A DNA stretch of 38,251 bases from Holophagaceae bacterium UBA692 (GTDB taxonomy: Bacteria > Acidobacteriota > Holophagae > Holophagales > Holophagaceae), in the NCBI GenBank assembly GCA_002297665.1, contig DBMS01000264.1, forward strand, positions 1-38,251. Reading direction: 5' to 3'. Positions 15,300 to 23,386 of this stretch are shown here, one piece after another (within the stretch, counting starts at the first letter, position 1; each line of letters opens with the position of its first letter). Made by a program: the position numbers and the translations under genes. Below the pieces are notes generated by a model that saw only the letters and a list, made by a program, of their open reading frames with translations, ran no database searches and was not told the origin of the DNA.

Positions 15300-17222
15300 A
15301 TGTCCACCGAACTTCCAGAGACCCCGAAGCGGGCGCCCTCCAGCCAGCAGGGCCAGAGCGTCGCCGTGGCCGAGAACCCTTCGGCCATCGGCGGCACCGT
15401 CAGCATCTCCATCGACGGGCAGGCCCTGAAGGTGCCGCTCGGCACCACCATCCTCGACGCGGCCAGGCGCATCGGCATCACCATCCCCACCCTGTGCCAC
15501 CATCCGGACCTGTGCGTGGCCGGCGTCTGCCGCATCTGCTCGGTGGAGGTCGAAGGCCAGCGCACCCTCCAGGCCGCCTGCGCCTATCCCGTCACCTCCC
15601 CCATCAAGGTGCTCACCCACACCCGCAAGGTGCGCATGGCCCGGCGCCACATCGTCGACCTGCTGCTCAGCGATCACTACGGCCACTGCTACGCCTGCGG
15701 CCGGAACAACAACTGCGAGCTCCAGGCCCTGGCCAAGGAGTACGGGGTGGATTTCTTCCGGTTCGGCCACCCCGAAAAGCCCATGCACGAGATCGACCTC
15801 TCCAGCTACTCCGTGGTGCGCGACAACAACAAGTGCGTGCTGTGCCGGCGCTGCGTGCGCACCTGCATCGACGTCCAGGACGTGGGCACCATCGAGGTGC
15901 TGGGCCGGGGCCGGACCAGCCACGTGGCCACCTTCCTGGACAAGCCCCTGGGAAGCGTGGTGTGCATCAACTGCGGCCAGTGCATCAACCGGTGCCCCAC
16001 GGGCGCCCTGCGCGCCAACGACCCCACCGACGAGGTGTGGGAAGCCATCCACGACCCGAAAAAGCACGTGGTCATCCAGACCGCCCCTAGCCCCCGCGCG
16101 GCCATCGGCGAGTGCTTCGGCCAGCCCGCCGGAACCGCGCTCACCTTCGAGCTGAACACGGCGCTGCGCATGTGCGGCTTCGACCAGGTGTTCGACACCA
16201 ACTTCAGCGCGGACCTCACCATCATGGAGGAGGGCACCGAGCTCCTGCTGCGCCTCAAGAAGGCCCTTGCGGACGGCGAGCCCGCGGCCTTCCCGCAGTT
16301 CACCAGCTGCTCCCCGGGCTGGGTGAAGTACCTGGAGCACTTCTATCCCGAATACATCCCCAACCTCAGCACCGCCAAGAGCCCCCAGCAGATGTTCGGC
16401 GCGGTCATCAAGACCTACTACGCCCAGAAGCAGGGCATCGACCCCCGGGACATCGTCACGGTGGCCCTCATGCCGTGCTCGGCCAAGAAGTTCGAGTGCA
16501 ACCGGCCCGAGATGGACGACTCCGGGTACAAGGACGTGGACTACGGCCTCACCACCCGGGAGCTGGCCAAGATGATCAGCGAGACCGGCATCGACCTGCC
16601 CCGCCTGGCCAAGTCGGACTTCGACGCGCCATTCGGGACCGCCACCGGCTCCGGGGTCATCTTCGGGGCCACCGGGGGCGTCATGGAGGCCGCCCTGCGC
16701 ACGGTCATCGAACTGGTGGTGGGGGTGAAGGTGGAAGACCTCTTCGAGCACGCGGACATCAAGCCGGTGCGCGGCTTCGAGGGCGTCAAGTACGCCGAGC
16801 TCCCCATCCCGAAGGTGGGCCCCGTGCCTGCCCTGCTGGCGCCGCTCTTCCCCAGCTGGGACTTCCTCAAGGGCGCCATCCTCAAGGTTGCCGTGGCCCA
16901 CGGCACCGCCAACGCCAAGGCGGTCATGGAGGACATCAAGCGGGGCGGCCCGTTCAGCCAGTGCCACTTCATCGAGTTCATGGGGTGCCCAGGCGGGTGC
17001 CTCGGCGGCGGCGGACAGCCCATCCCGACGTCCCCCGAGATCCGCAAGGCCCGGGCCGGAGCCATCTACGCCGAGGATTCCGCCTACGCGGTGCGCAAGT
17101 CCCACGAGAACCCGGACGTCCTGAAGATCTACGACGAGTTCCTCACCGAAGGCCCCTGCGGGCACAGGAGCCACAAGCTCCTCCATACCCACTACACTGA
17201 GCGAGGCCGCTACATCGAGTAG
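15300..17222 (+). CDS. hydA: [FeFe] hydrogenase catalytic subunit 2
   Basis: The 640-residue protein has a roughly 30-residue unstructured N-terminal extension. It then has a [2Fe-2S] domain (Cys66, 77, 80, 94), His-Cys3 cluster (His126, Cys130, 133, 139), two [4Fe-4S] (Cys179/182/185/189 and Cys222/225/228/232), the H-cluster domain, and a small-subunit-like tail (HRSHKLLHTHY). L1 is FTSCSPGW (Cys337, Ser338), L2 LMPCSAKKFE (Cys393), and L3 EFMGCPGGCLGGGGQP (Cys563, Cys567). Compared with HydA1 there is an extra stretch of about 26 residues before L3 containing a hydrophobic VGPVPALLAPLFPSW. I start at ATG 15300 after GAGG; a TTG six bases earlier is less likely. It is expected to form a cytosolic complex with HydB2 and HydC2. 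Confidence 0.95.
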   Translation: MSTELPETPKRAPSSQQGQSVAVAENPSAIGGTVSISIDGQALKVPLGTTILDAARRIGITIPTLCHHPDLCVAGVCRICSVEVEGQRTLQAACAYPVTSPIKVLTHTRKVRMARRHIVDLLLSDHYGHCYACGRNNNCELQALAKEYGVDFFRFGHPEKPMHEIDLSSYSVVRDNNKCVLCRRCVRTCIDVQDVGTIEVLGRGRTSHVATFLDKPLGSVVCINCGQCINRCPTGALRANDPTDEVWEAIHDPKKHVVIQTAPSPRAAIGECFGQPAGTALTFELNTALRMCGFDQVFDTNFSADLTIMEEGTELLLRLKKALADGEPAAFPQFTSCSPGWVKYLEHFYPEYIPNLSTAKSPQQMFGAVIKTYYAQKQGIDPRDIVTVALMPCSAKKFECNRPEMDDSGYKDVDYGLTTRELAKMISETGIDLPRLAKSDFDAPFGTATGSGVIFGATGGVMEAALRTVIELVVGVKVEDLFEHADIKPVRGFEGVKYAELPIPKVGPVPALLAPLFPSWDFLKGAILKVAVAHGTANAKAVMEDIKRGGPFSQCHFIEFMGCPGGCLGGGGQPIPTSPEIRKARAGAIYAEDSAYAVRKSHENPDVLKIYDEFLTEGPCGHRSHKLLHTHYTERGRYIE

Positions 17223-17234
17223 CCCAGGGGCGTC

Positions 17235-18533
17235 ATGGCCGAGGTCCATCCCATCCTGCACTTCCTCGCCCCCACGGGGGCGGGGACGGCCCGCGCCTTC
17301 GACGCGCAGGAGCAGGAGGTCCTGGACCGCGTGAACCGGGAAGCCGCCGGCGAAGCCTCGCTGGACGACCTCCTGGACTTCCTTTTCGGCACCATCCGGG
17401 AGCTCTACCCCTGCGACCGCATCGGCCTCGCCTTCATCGAGGACGAGGGCCGGCGCATCGTGGCCCACCGCACCCGGGCGGACTACGCTCCCATCCTCCT
17501 CAAGGACGGCTACGGGGAGGACCTGGCGGGGAGCTCGCTGCGCCGGGTGCTGGATTCCGGCTGCGCCCGGGTCATCTACGACCTTCCGCGCTATCTGGCC
17601 GACCATCCTCGCAGCGGCTCCACGCGGGTCCTGGTGAAGGAAGGGGTGCGGAGCTCCCTCACCTGCCCCCTCACGGTCAAGGACCGGGCCATCGGCGTCA
17701 TCTTCCTCAGCTCCCGGGAACCCCGGGCGTACACCCCCTATCACGTCCAGCTCTGGATGGCCCTGGCCCAGCGCCTCAGCCAGGCCGTGGAGAAGACCTG
17801 GCGCATCGAGCAGCTCACCGCCGCCAACCGGGCCTACACCGAGCTGCTCGCCTTCGTGAGCCACGAGCTCAAGAACCCCATCGCCAGCATGATCACCGAC
17901 GCCCGGGTCCTCACCGGCGGCTACCTGGGGCCCCTCGAGCCGCCCCAGGCCCGGAAGCTGGAGCGCCTGATCTCCAAGGGCAGCTACCTCCTGGACCTCG
18001 TCGGCGAGTACCTGGACCTGGCGCGCATGGAGGGCGGCAACCTGACCCTCCACCCCGTCGAGGCCGCCTTCGCGGCCGAGGTGGCCGACCCCTGCGTGGA
18101 GCTCGTGCTGGGGCAGATCCAGGCCAAGGGCATGGCCCTGGAGCGCCGGATCCCCGCGGACCTGCCCCCCGTGGCCTGCGATCCCGGGCTCCTGCGCATC
18201 GTCCTGTCCAACCTCCTGGGCAACGCCGTGAAATACGGCCGGGAGGGGGGGGCCATCCGCCTCACGGCGGAATCCGGGCCCGCGAGCCTCAAGGTCGCCG
18301 TGTGGAACGAGGGCCCCGGGTTCAGGGCCGAGGACCGGCCCAGGCTCTTCCGCAAGTTCAGCCGCCTCCCCTCCCCGGAGCTCATGGCCCAGAAAGGCAC
18401 GGGCGTCGGGCTCTACACGGCCTGGCGCATCCTCCACCTGCACGGGGGACGCATGGACGCCGCGAGCCAGGCCGGCGCCTGGGCCGAGTTCACCTTCGAG
18501 CTGCCCCAGCCGCTGCCGGAGCCCCAGCCCTGA
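17235..18533 (+). CDS. GAF-domain histidine kinase, last gene of hydrogenase operon 2
   Basis: The 432-residue protein has an N-terminal GAF-like sensor domain (about 30-185, with LYPCDRIGLAFIED and LTCPLTVKDRAIGVIFLSS). A kinase core follows, with His210 in LLAFVSHELKNPIASM, N-box NLLGNAVKYG and a G-box GTGVGLYTAW. The first G-box is weak (NEGPGF). It has no membrane segments, so the signal is cytoplasmic and may be a small molecule or redox state; the ligand is unknown. It begins 12 bases after hydA2 with AGGGG before the ATG. It is the likely partner of the receiver at the start of the same operon. Confidence 0.9.
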   Translation: MAEVHPILHFLAPTGAGTARAFDAQEQEVLDRVNREAAGEASLDDLLDFLFGTIRELYPCDRIGLAFIEDEGRRIVAHRTRADYAPILLKDGYGEDLAGSSLRRVLDSGCARVIYDLPRYLADHPRSGSTRVLVKEGVRSSLTCPLTVKDRAIGVIFLSSREPRAYTPYHVQLWMALAQRLSQAVEKTWRIEQLTAANRAYTELLAFVSHELKNPIASMITDARVLTGGYLGPLEPPQARKLERLISKGSYLLDLVGEYLDLARMEGGNLTLHPVEAAFAAEVADPCVELVLGQIQAKGMALERRIPADLPPVACDPGLLRIVLSNLLGNAVKYGREGGAIRLTAESGPASLKVAVWNEGPGFRAEDRPRLFRKFSRLPSPELMAQKGTGVGLYTAWRILHLHGGRMDAASQAGAWAEFTFELPQPLPEPQP

Positions 18534-18562
18534 GGACGCCTTCCCCGGCCCGGCGAAAGGAC

Positions 18563-18568
18563 TATACT
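18563..18568 (+). promoter_or_regulatory. Possible -10 box before the DUF2914 gene
   Basis: TATACT lies 22 bases before the ATG, with TTCCCC 16 bases further upstream as a weak -35. It suggests the DUF2914 gene can be transcribed separately from the hydrogenase operon. Support is sequence likeness only. Confidence 0.35.
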
Positions 18569-18590
18569 TCCTGTGCGACGGGAGGGAAAA

Positions 18591-18980
18591 ATGCGCGCGA
18601 ACCTGCTCTACACGCTTGGATTGGCGGCGGTGGCCGCCGCTGCGATCCAGGCCGCGGATCCCGCGGCCGAACTCAAGGTGGGCCTGGGCATCGAGAAGAT
18701 GGAGGTGACGGACGCCTCGGATGCGTTCAAGATCGCCCCGGACACGAAGCTCTACGCCTGGGCCAGGGTCAGCGGCCTGGAAGGCGCCACCGTGACCCTC
18801 AGCTTCCAGAAGGACGGCAAGGCCGTGTTCCAGAAGGACCTGGAAGTTCCCCGCAGCCCCTACCGCACCAACGCCTACCGCACCTTCCGCGCCGGCGACA
18901 ACGGGAGCTGGACCGTCAAGGCCCTGGACAAGGAGGGCAAGGAGCTGGGAAGCGCGGCCTTCACCGTCGAGGTCCAGTGA
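18591..18980 (+). CDS. Exported DUF2914-like protein
   Basis: The 129-residue protein begins with a signal peptide (MRANLLYTLGLAAVAAAAIQAAD, cleavage likely around residue 20-23). One small beta-rich domain follows, with KLYAWARVSGLEG, YRTNAYRTF and GSWTVKALDKEGKELG, the pattern of DUF2914 domains. No enzymatic motif is seen; such domains are thought to be periplasmic binding or structural modules. GGAGGG sits before ATG 18591; an upstream in-frame GTG would lengthen it by six residues and spoil the signal peptide start. It is 57 bases from the kinase gene and convergent with dus, with no clear terminator in the 21 bases between. Confidence 0.75.
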   Translation: MRANLLYTLGLAAVAAAAIQAADPAAELKVGLGIEKMEVTDASDAFKIAPDTKLYAWARVSGLEGATVTLSFQKDGKAVFQKDLEVPRSPYRTNAYRTFRAGDNGSWTVKALDKEGKELGSAAFTVEVQ

Positions 18981-19001
18981 CCCGCCGCCGCCCGGAAGCG
19001 A

Positions 19002-19994
19002 TCAGGATTCCGGCGCCCCGCGGTGGTGCTTGAGCTTCTCCAGCTCGGCCAGGATCGTCCCGGGGTCGTGGCATTCCTGAAGGCCCTGGCGGAAGTGGAC
19101 GCCGCCGGGCAGGCCCTTGGTGAACCAGGACCCGATCTTCTTCATCTTGTGCAGGGCCTCCCGGGGCTCCAGCAGCTCCAGGAGCAGGCCGAAGAATGAG
19201 ATGCAAAGGTCGATGCGCTCGGTCTCGGTGACCACCAGGCCGGGTTCGGCCACCTGGCGGAAGATCCACGGGTTCGTGAGGGCGGCGCGGCCGATCATCA
19301 CGCCGTGGCAGCCGGTCTCGGAGGCCATGCGCAGGGCGTCGGCGGGGGTGTTCACGTCGCCGTTGCCGATGATGGGAAAGCCGACCCCGGCCTCCACGGC
19401 CCGGGCGATGAGCGACCAGTCCGCGTGGCCCTCGTACTGCTGGGCCCGGGTGCGGGGGTGGATGGCCAGGGCCTTCACGCCCACCGCGTCGAACATGCGC
19501 AGGAAGTCCAGGTACTCGGCCTTCTCCTTCTGGCTGTGGTCCCAGCCCGCGCGCATCTTCACGGTGACCGGCAGGTCCACGGCCTTCACCATGGCGGTCA
19601 CGCAGGCCTCGGCGAGGCGGATGTCTCGCAGGAGGGCCGATCCGGCCCCGCCCTTGGTCACGTTGCTGGCGGGGCAGCCCATGTTCAGGTCGATGATGTC
19701 CGCCCCGGCGTCCCGGGCCATGCGCGCGGCGTCGGCCAGGTGCTCGGGCACGCTCCCGGCCAGCTGCATGGCGAAGGGGTGCTCGCCCTCGCCGGCCATC
19801 ATGCGCTCCGCCTTGCGGGCGTGCCGGATGAGGGCCTCGCTGCTGATCATCTCGGAAACGGTGAGGCCCACGCCGCCCACGCCCCGGATCATGCGCCGGA
19901 AGGGCTGGTCCGTGATCTCGTGGAGGGGCGCCATGACCAGCGGGGGCTGGACCCGGACGGGACCGATGCTGAAGGAGGAATCGGGGAACGTCAC
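19002..19994 (-). CDS. dus: tRNA-dihydrouridine synthase
   Basis: The 330-residue FMN enzyme reduces uridine to dihydrouridine in tRNA. It has the Dus barrel start (VMAPLHEITDQPFRRMI), NMGCPASNVTKGGAGSALL with the catalytic Cys, VKMRAGWD, AIHPRTRAQQYEGHADW, GNGDV and GVMIGRAALTNPWIF. The start is taken as GTG 19994, which overlaps the TGA of the preceding isomerase gene (GTGA) and has AAAGG upstream; the longer open frame is a shadow. The DusA/B/C subtype cannot be fixed by eye, but DusB-like is favoured. Confidence 0.93.
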   Translation of the reverse strand: MTFPDSSFSIGPVRVQPPLVMAPLHEITDQPFRRMIRGVGGVGLTVSEMISSEALIRHARKAERMMAGEGEHPFAMQLAGSVPEHLADAARMARDAGADIIDLNMGCPASNVTKGGAGSALLRDIRLAEACVTAMVKAVDLPVTVKMRAGWDHSQKEKAEYLDFLRMFDAVGVKALAIHPRTRAQQYEGHADWSLIARAVEAGVGFPIIGNGDVNTPADALRMASETGCHGVMIGRAALTNPWIFRQVAEPGLVVTETERIDLCISFFGLLLELLEPREALHKMKKIGSWFTKGLPGGVHFRQGLQECHDPGTILAELEKLKHHRGAPES

Positions 19995-20365
19995 GGTGCC
20001 TTTACGCTCGTCGCCTTGAAGTACCCGTCCCTGCGCATGTCCCGGACCTCGACGGTGAGATCGGCCTGCCGCGTCGCCAGGCTCAGGGCGAAGTGGGCCT
20101 TCATGAGTTCCAGGGCGCCCTCGCCCACCTTGGCGAGCACGGCGGGCTCCCGGCCCTCCAGCACGAGGATCGAGAGGTGGGCGAAGGCCAGGTCCGGCCC
20201 GCCGCCGGCCATGCGGAACGCGTCGCACCGGTAGGCGCGGCTCTTGATGTCCTTGAGGTTGAACGGGCATTCCTCCGAAAGGAACCGGTGGAGCTGCTCC
20301 CAGAAGGCCTGGAAGTCAGGCGGCTCGGCGATGGTGGAGGCGTACTCGAGGGTCGTGTGGGGCAT
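19991..20365 (-). CDS. 5-carboxymethyl-2-hydroxymuconate isomerase family protein
   Basis: The 124-residue protein starts MPHTTLEYAST, the signature of the CHMI (HpaF-like) branch of the tautomerase superfamily, where Pro2 acts as the catalytic base once Met is removed. It also has the family's RAYRCDAFRMAGG and FAHLSILVLEGR stretches. CHMI isomerises a homoprotocatechuate ring-cleavage product, but no other gene of that pathway is nearby, so the substrate here is open. It is translationally coupled to dus and follows a membrane-protein gene by 3 bases. Confidence 0.85.
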   Translation of the reverse strand: MPHTTLEYASTIAEPPDFQAFWEQLHRFLSEECPFNLKDIKSRAYRCDAFRMAGGGPDLAFAHLSILVLEGREPAVLAKVGEGALELMKAHFALSLATRQADLTVEVRDMRRDGYFKATSVKAP

Positions 20366-20368
20366 GGC

Positions 20369-21313
20369 TCACTTTCCGGAAGCCTGGGCTTCCAGGTCCA
20401 TGATGACAGCCTCCACGGCGGAGTCGTTCCTCCAGAAGAGGGCCGTGACCCGCAGGAACCACCCGATGAGCCAGGCGTTGGCCACCACGGCCAGGGCCTG
20501 GAGGCCCAGGAGGGACCAGACCCGAAGCGGCGTGCCTCCCCCCATGCGCCAGCCCAGGAGGAGCACCAGGAACGGCAGGCCGGTCCTGACCACCACCCCG
20601 CCGGCCACCAGGGCCGTCCACTGGACGGGATGGGTCCAGAGGCGCAGGAAGCTCCCGCGGAGGTGGCGCCCCAGGGCCCGGGCGCCGCCCAGGTTCCAGC
20701 CGGGGGCGCCGGCCCGGTCCAGGCGGCAGAGCCAGGCCTGGAGGAAGAACACGGAGACGAACGCGAGCCGGACCAGGACCCCGCCCACCCAGTCCAGCCA
20801 CCCGAGGCCCTGGATGCCCGTGCCCGCCAGGGCCGAGAGGACCCAGAAAATCGCGGAGCCCAGGAGGGCCAGCGGCAGGGCCGCGAGGAACAGCGCGTCC
20901 ACGAAGCCCCAGAGCCATGCGCCGAGCCTCGCGGGCACGCCCGCGGCCCGGGCCTGGACCTTCCAGCCGGCCCAGAGGAACCAGGCCAGGGTCCCGAGCG
21001 CGGCCAGCGGGACCCAGGGCCCGGTCCACCGGTCCTTCAGGCCCCCGTTGACCGCCAGGTCCCAAAGGTCCCGCACGGTGATCAGTTCGCCCCAGTAGGA
21101 AGGCAGGGCGCTCCACCCCGCCAGGGCCTTGAGGTGGGCCGCCCAGAGGGCGCTGGTGAGCACGTGGAAGCAGAGCCAGCCCGCGAGCAGCTGGAGTCCC
21201 CAGCCCCGGAGGCCTCCGGCCATGGCCGCGCCCAGGAAGGACCACGGCCCCCGGGGGGCAGGGATCGGCGCGGCGTCCGCGGTCGGTTGGGAGGCTTCGT
21301 CAGGCATGGGCAT
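20369..21313 (-). CDS. Integral membrane protein of unknown function
   Basis: The 314-residue protein has a short Pro-rich cytoplasmic start and about six hydrophobic segments, for example GWGLQLLAGWLCFHVLTSAL, WVPLAALGTLAWFLWAGW, FLAALPLALLGSAIFWVLSA and LLGLQALAVVANAWLIGWFL. I recognise no family and no catalytic motif. It lies 3 bases upstream of the CHMI-family gene and 16 bases downstream of the Ser/Thr kinase gene, so the four genes down to dus probably form one transcript. Confidence 0.8.
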   Translation of the reverse strand: MPMPDEASQPTADAAPIPAPRGPWSFLGAAMAGGLRGWGLQLLAGWLCFHVLTSALWAAHLKALAGWSALPSYWGELITVRDLWDLAVNGGLKDRWTGPWVPLAALGTLAWFLWAGWKVQARAAGVPARLGAWLWGFVDALFLAALPLALLGSAIFWVLSALAGTGIQGLGWLDWVGGVLVRLAFVSVFFLQAWLCRLDRAGAPGWNLGGARALGRHLRGSFLRLWTHPVQWTALVAGGVVVRTGLPFLVLLLGWRMGGGTPLRVWSLLGLQALAVVANAWLIGWFLRVTALFWRNDSAVEAVIMDLEAQASGK

Positions 21314-21329
21314 CCAAAGAAGCTATCAC

Positions 21330-23240
21330 TCAGAACCGCATATTCAACTTGAAATCGCCGGTGAGGTCCACCGTCTGCGCGGCGCCGGCGCGTCCGTGGA
21401 CGTTCACGGCGTGCCGGCCCTTGACCAGCTGGATGGGCGTGTTGCCGTCGCTCTCCGCCTGGGTGGCGATCCCGTCGACCACCACCGTCCCCGAATTGGG
21501 GAAGGTGTTGACGGTGAGGCTGCACAGGCCCGGCAACGCCACCGCCGAGACCTGGCCCGGGGCCACCGTCACGGTCAGGGTCTCCCGGAGGAAGACCCGG
21601 GGGTTGGACACCTCCAGCCGGTGGCTTCCCGGGGGGGCGCTGAGGGTGCCGCCCTCCCGCACCTCGCCGGCGTCCCTGCCGTCGACCTTGACCCGGACGG
21701 AATAGGGCGCCGTGAACTTCAGGGTGCCGGGGGCGTGGACGTCCACGGCCTTCGGCTCGGCGCCGGCCCGGGTCCGGGAGGCGTCGACCAGGGTGAACAC
21801 CCGGGAGCCGGGCGTCTCCCCCTGGTTGAACCGGGTGGCCACCAGCAGGTCCCCCTTGGTGCAGGTCAGGTCGTGCTCCACGGACTGGTCCCAGGCCGGC
21901 ACCTCCAGGGGGGTGACGCCCTCGAGCTTGACGGAATCCAGCACCACCGTGGCCCCGTCGGGGAAGGTCCGGATGGTCTCCCGGGAGGTCATGGCCTCCA
22001 GGGTGAGCCGGGGCGGAGGGGAGCCGCCCTGGAAACGGAAGTCCAGGGGCTTGTAGCCGCTCTTCTCGAACCGCAGCACGTCCCCCGCCTTCAGGGCCAG
22101 GGGCAGCGGGGTGGTGCCCACCTCCACGCCGGCCTTGAGCGCCTTGGCTCCGGGAGGGAGGGTGTCCAGCATCACCTGGCCCGACCCGGAACGGAAGAGG
22201 AACACCCCGCCCGCGCCGGCGGCGACGGCCACCGCGGCCACGATGGCGTAGAGCAGGCCCTTGCCGCCCTTGCCCCGGACCGGGGCGGCCATGGACCGGA
22301 TCTCCGGGGCGACCTCCTCCAGGGGATGGCTGTGGTGGGTGCCCCCCACGTGCTCGGACCGGAGGTGGCCCAGCAGCTGCATGCGGTCGGTGCGTCCCAG
22401 GTCCCGGGCGCCGTCCAGGAGGTCCTTCACGAAGGCCGAGCACGTGGGGTGCCGGTCCGCGGGATCCTTGGCCAGGGCCCGGGCGAAGATCCGCTGCCAG
22501 GCCTCGGGCAGGAGCCCCTCGACGGGGGGCTTGATCTCCACCGGGGGCTCGTTGACGATCCGGTAGAGGATCGTGTTGATGGAAGTGCCTGGGAATGGAA
22601 GACTTCCGCTAAGAAGCTCGAAGGTGAGGACGGCGAAGCTGAAGAGGTCCGAGGCGGCCACGGCGATGCCTTCGCGGATCTGCTCCGGGCTGGCGTAGCT
22701 CGGGGTGCCGAGGAAGGTGCCCGTCTGGGTGAGGGAGGCGTCCTCGCGCTTGGCGATGCCGAAGTCCATCAGCTTGGGCCTTCGGTCCTCGGTGATCATG
22801 ACGTTGCCGGGCTTGACGTCCCGGTGGACGATCCCCTTGTCGTGGGCATGGTCCAGCGCGGAGGCGATGCCCGCGGCGATGACCAGCTTCTCTTTCAGGG
22901 TGAGGGCGCTTCCCTCCTTGATGAGGGCGTCCAGGGGCCTGCCCGGGACGAATTCCATGGCCAGGTAGGGCCCGATCTCGCTGTCGCCCACGTCGTAGAT
23001 CGTCACGATGCCCGGGTCGTTCAGGACCCCGGACACCTCGGCCTCCCGCTGGAACCTCGCCAGGAACTCCTTGCGCTCAAGCTCGCTGTGGATGGCGTTG
23101 AGCCGGACCACCTTCACGGCCAGCTTGCGCTTGATGCGGGGATCCTCCGCGAGGTACACCGACCCCATGGCCCCGGCCCCCAGGAGCCCCTTGATCTCGT
23201 ACCGGCCGATGTTCTTGGGGAAATTTCCGGCTTCTTCCAT
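21330..23240 (-). CDS. Membrane Ser/Thr protein kinase with PEGA-like repeats
   Basis: The 636-residue protein is a Hanks-type kinase (about 10-275). It has a Gly-rich loop GLLGAGAMGSVYLA, Lys43 in AVKVV, the catalytic loop HRDVKPGN (139-146), DFG (159-161) and an activation segment ending GTPSYASPEQ. A single membrane segment (about 329-349) follows. The external part has several PEGA-like beta repeats (LDTLPPGAKALKAGVEVGTTPL, IRTFPDGATVVLDSVKLEG, VNTFPNSGTVVVDGIAT). It probably senses an envelope or surface ligand and phosphorylates cytosolic targets. ATG 23240 fits the domain start; the upstream frame contains no kinase sequence, though the ribosome-binding site (GAAGG) is farther away than ideal. 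It is divergent from the glycosyltransferase gene. Confidence 0.93.
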   Translation of the reverse strand: MEEAGNFPKNIGRYEIKGLLGAGAMGSVYLAEDPRIKRKLAVKVVRLNAIHSELERKEFLARFQREAEVSGVLNDPGIVTIYDVGDSEIGPYLAMEFVPGRPLDALIKEGSALTLKEKLVIAAGIASALDHAHDKGIVHRDVKPGNVMITEDRRPKLMDFGIAKREDASLTQTGTFLGTPSYASPEQIREGIAVAASDLFSFAVLTFELLSGSLPFPGTSINTILYRIVNEPPVEIKPPVEGLLPEAWQRIFARALAKDPADRHPTCSAFVKDLLDGARDLGRTDRMQLLGHLRSEHVGGTHHSHPLEEVAPEIRSMAAPVRGKGGKGLLYAIVAAVAVAAGAGGVFLFRSGSGQVMLDTLPPGAKALKAGVEVGTTPLPLALKAGDVLRFEKSGYKPLDFRFQGGSPPPRLTLEAMTSRETIRTFPDGATVVLDSVKLEGVTPLEVPAWDQSVEHDLTCTKGDLLVATRFNQGETPGSRVFTLVDASRTRAGAEPKAVDVHAPGTLKFTAPYSVRVKVDGRDAGEVREGGTLSAPPGSHRLEVSNPRVFLRETLTVTVAPGQVSAVALPGLCSLTVNTFPNSGTVVVDGIATQAESDGNTPIQLVKGRHAVNVHGRAGAAQTVDLTGDFKLNMRF

Positions 23241-23349
23241 TCGGATATGCCCAGCCTTCTCGTTTAATGTTGCATGGTTGTGACGAAAAAAGGGTGAAAA
23301 ACATGTGGAAAATCGAAAGATTCCTGACAAGCTTGGAGGATATAGTATC

Positions 23350-23368
23350 GCTCGCCCACAGGGCAAGC
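23350..23368 (+). other. Hairpin in the glycosyltransferase leader
   Basis: GCTCGCCC at 23350-23357 pairs with GGGCAAGC at 23361-23368 (one G-T-type mismatch) around a 3-base loop. This is 18 bases before the likely start codon, after a TATAGT that could be a -10 box. It could affect initiation or be incidental. Confidence 0.25.
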
Positions 23369-23386
23369 ACTCTGGAGATCAGAACG

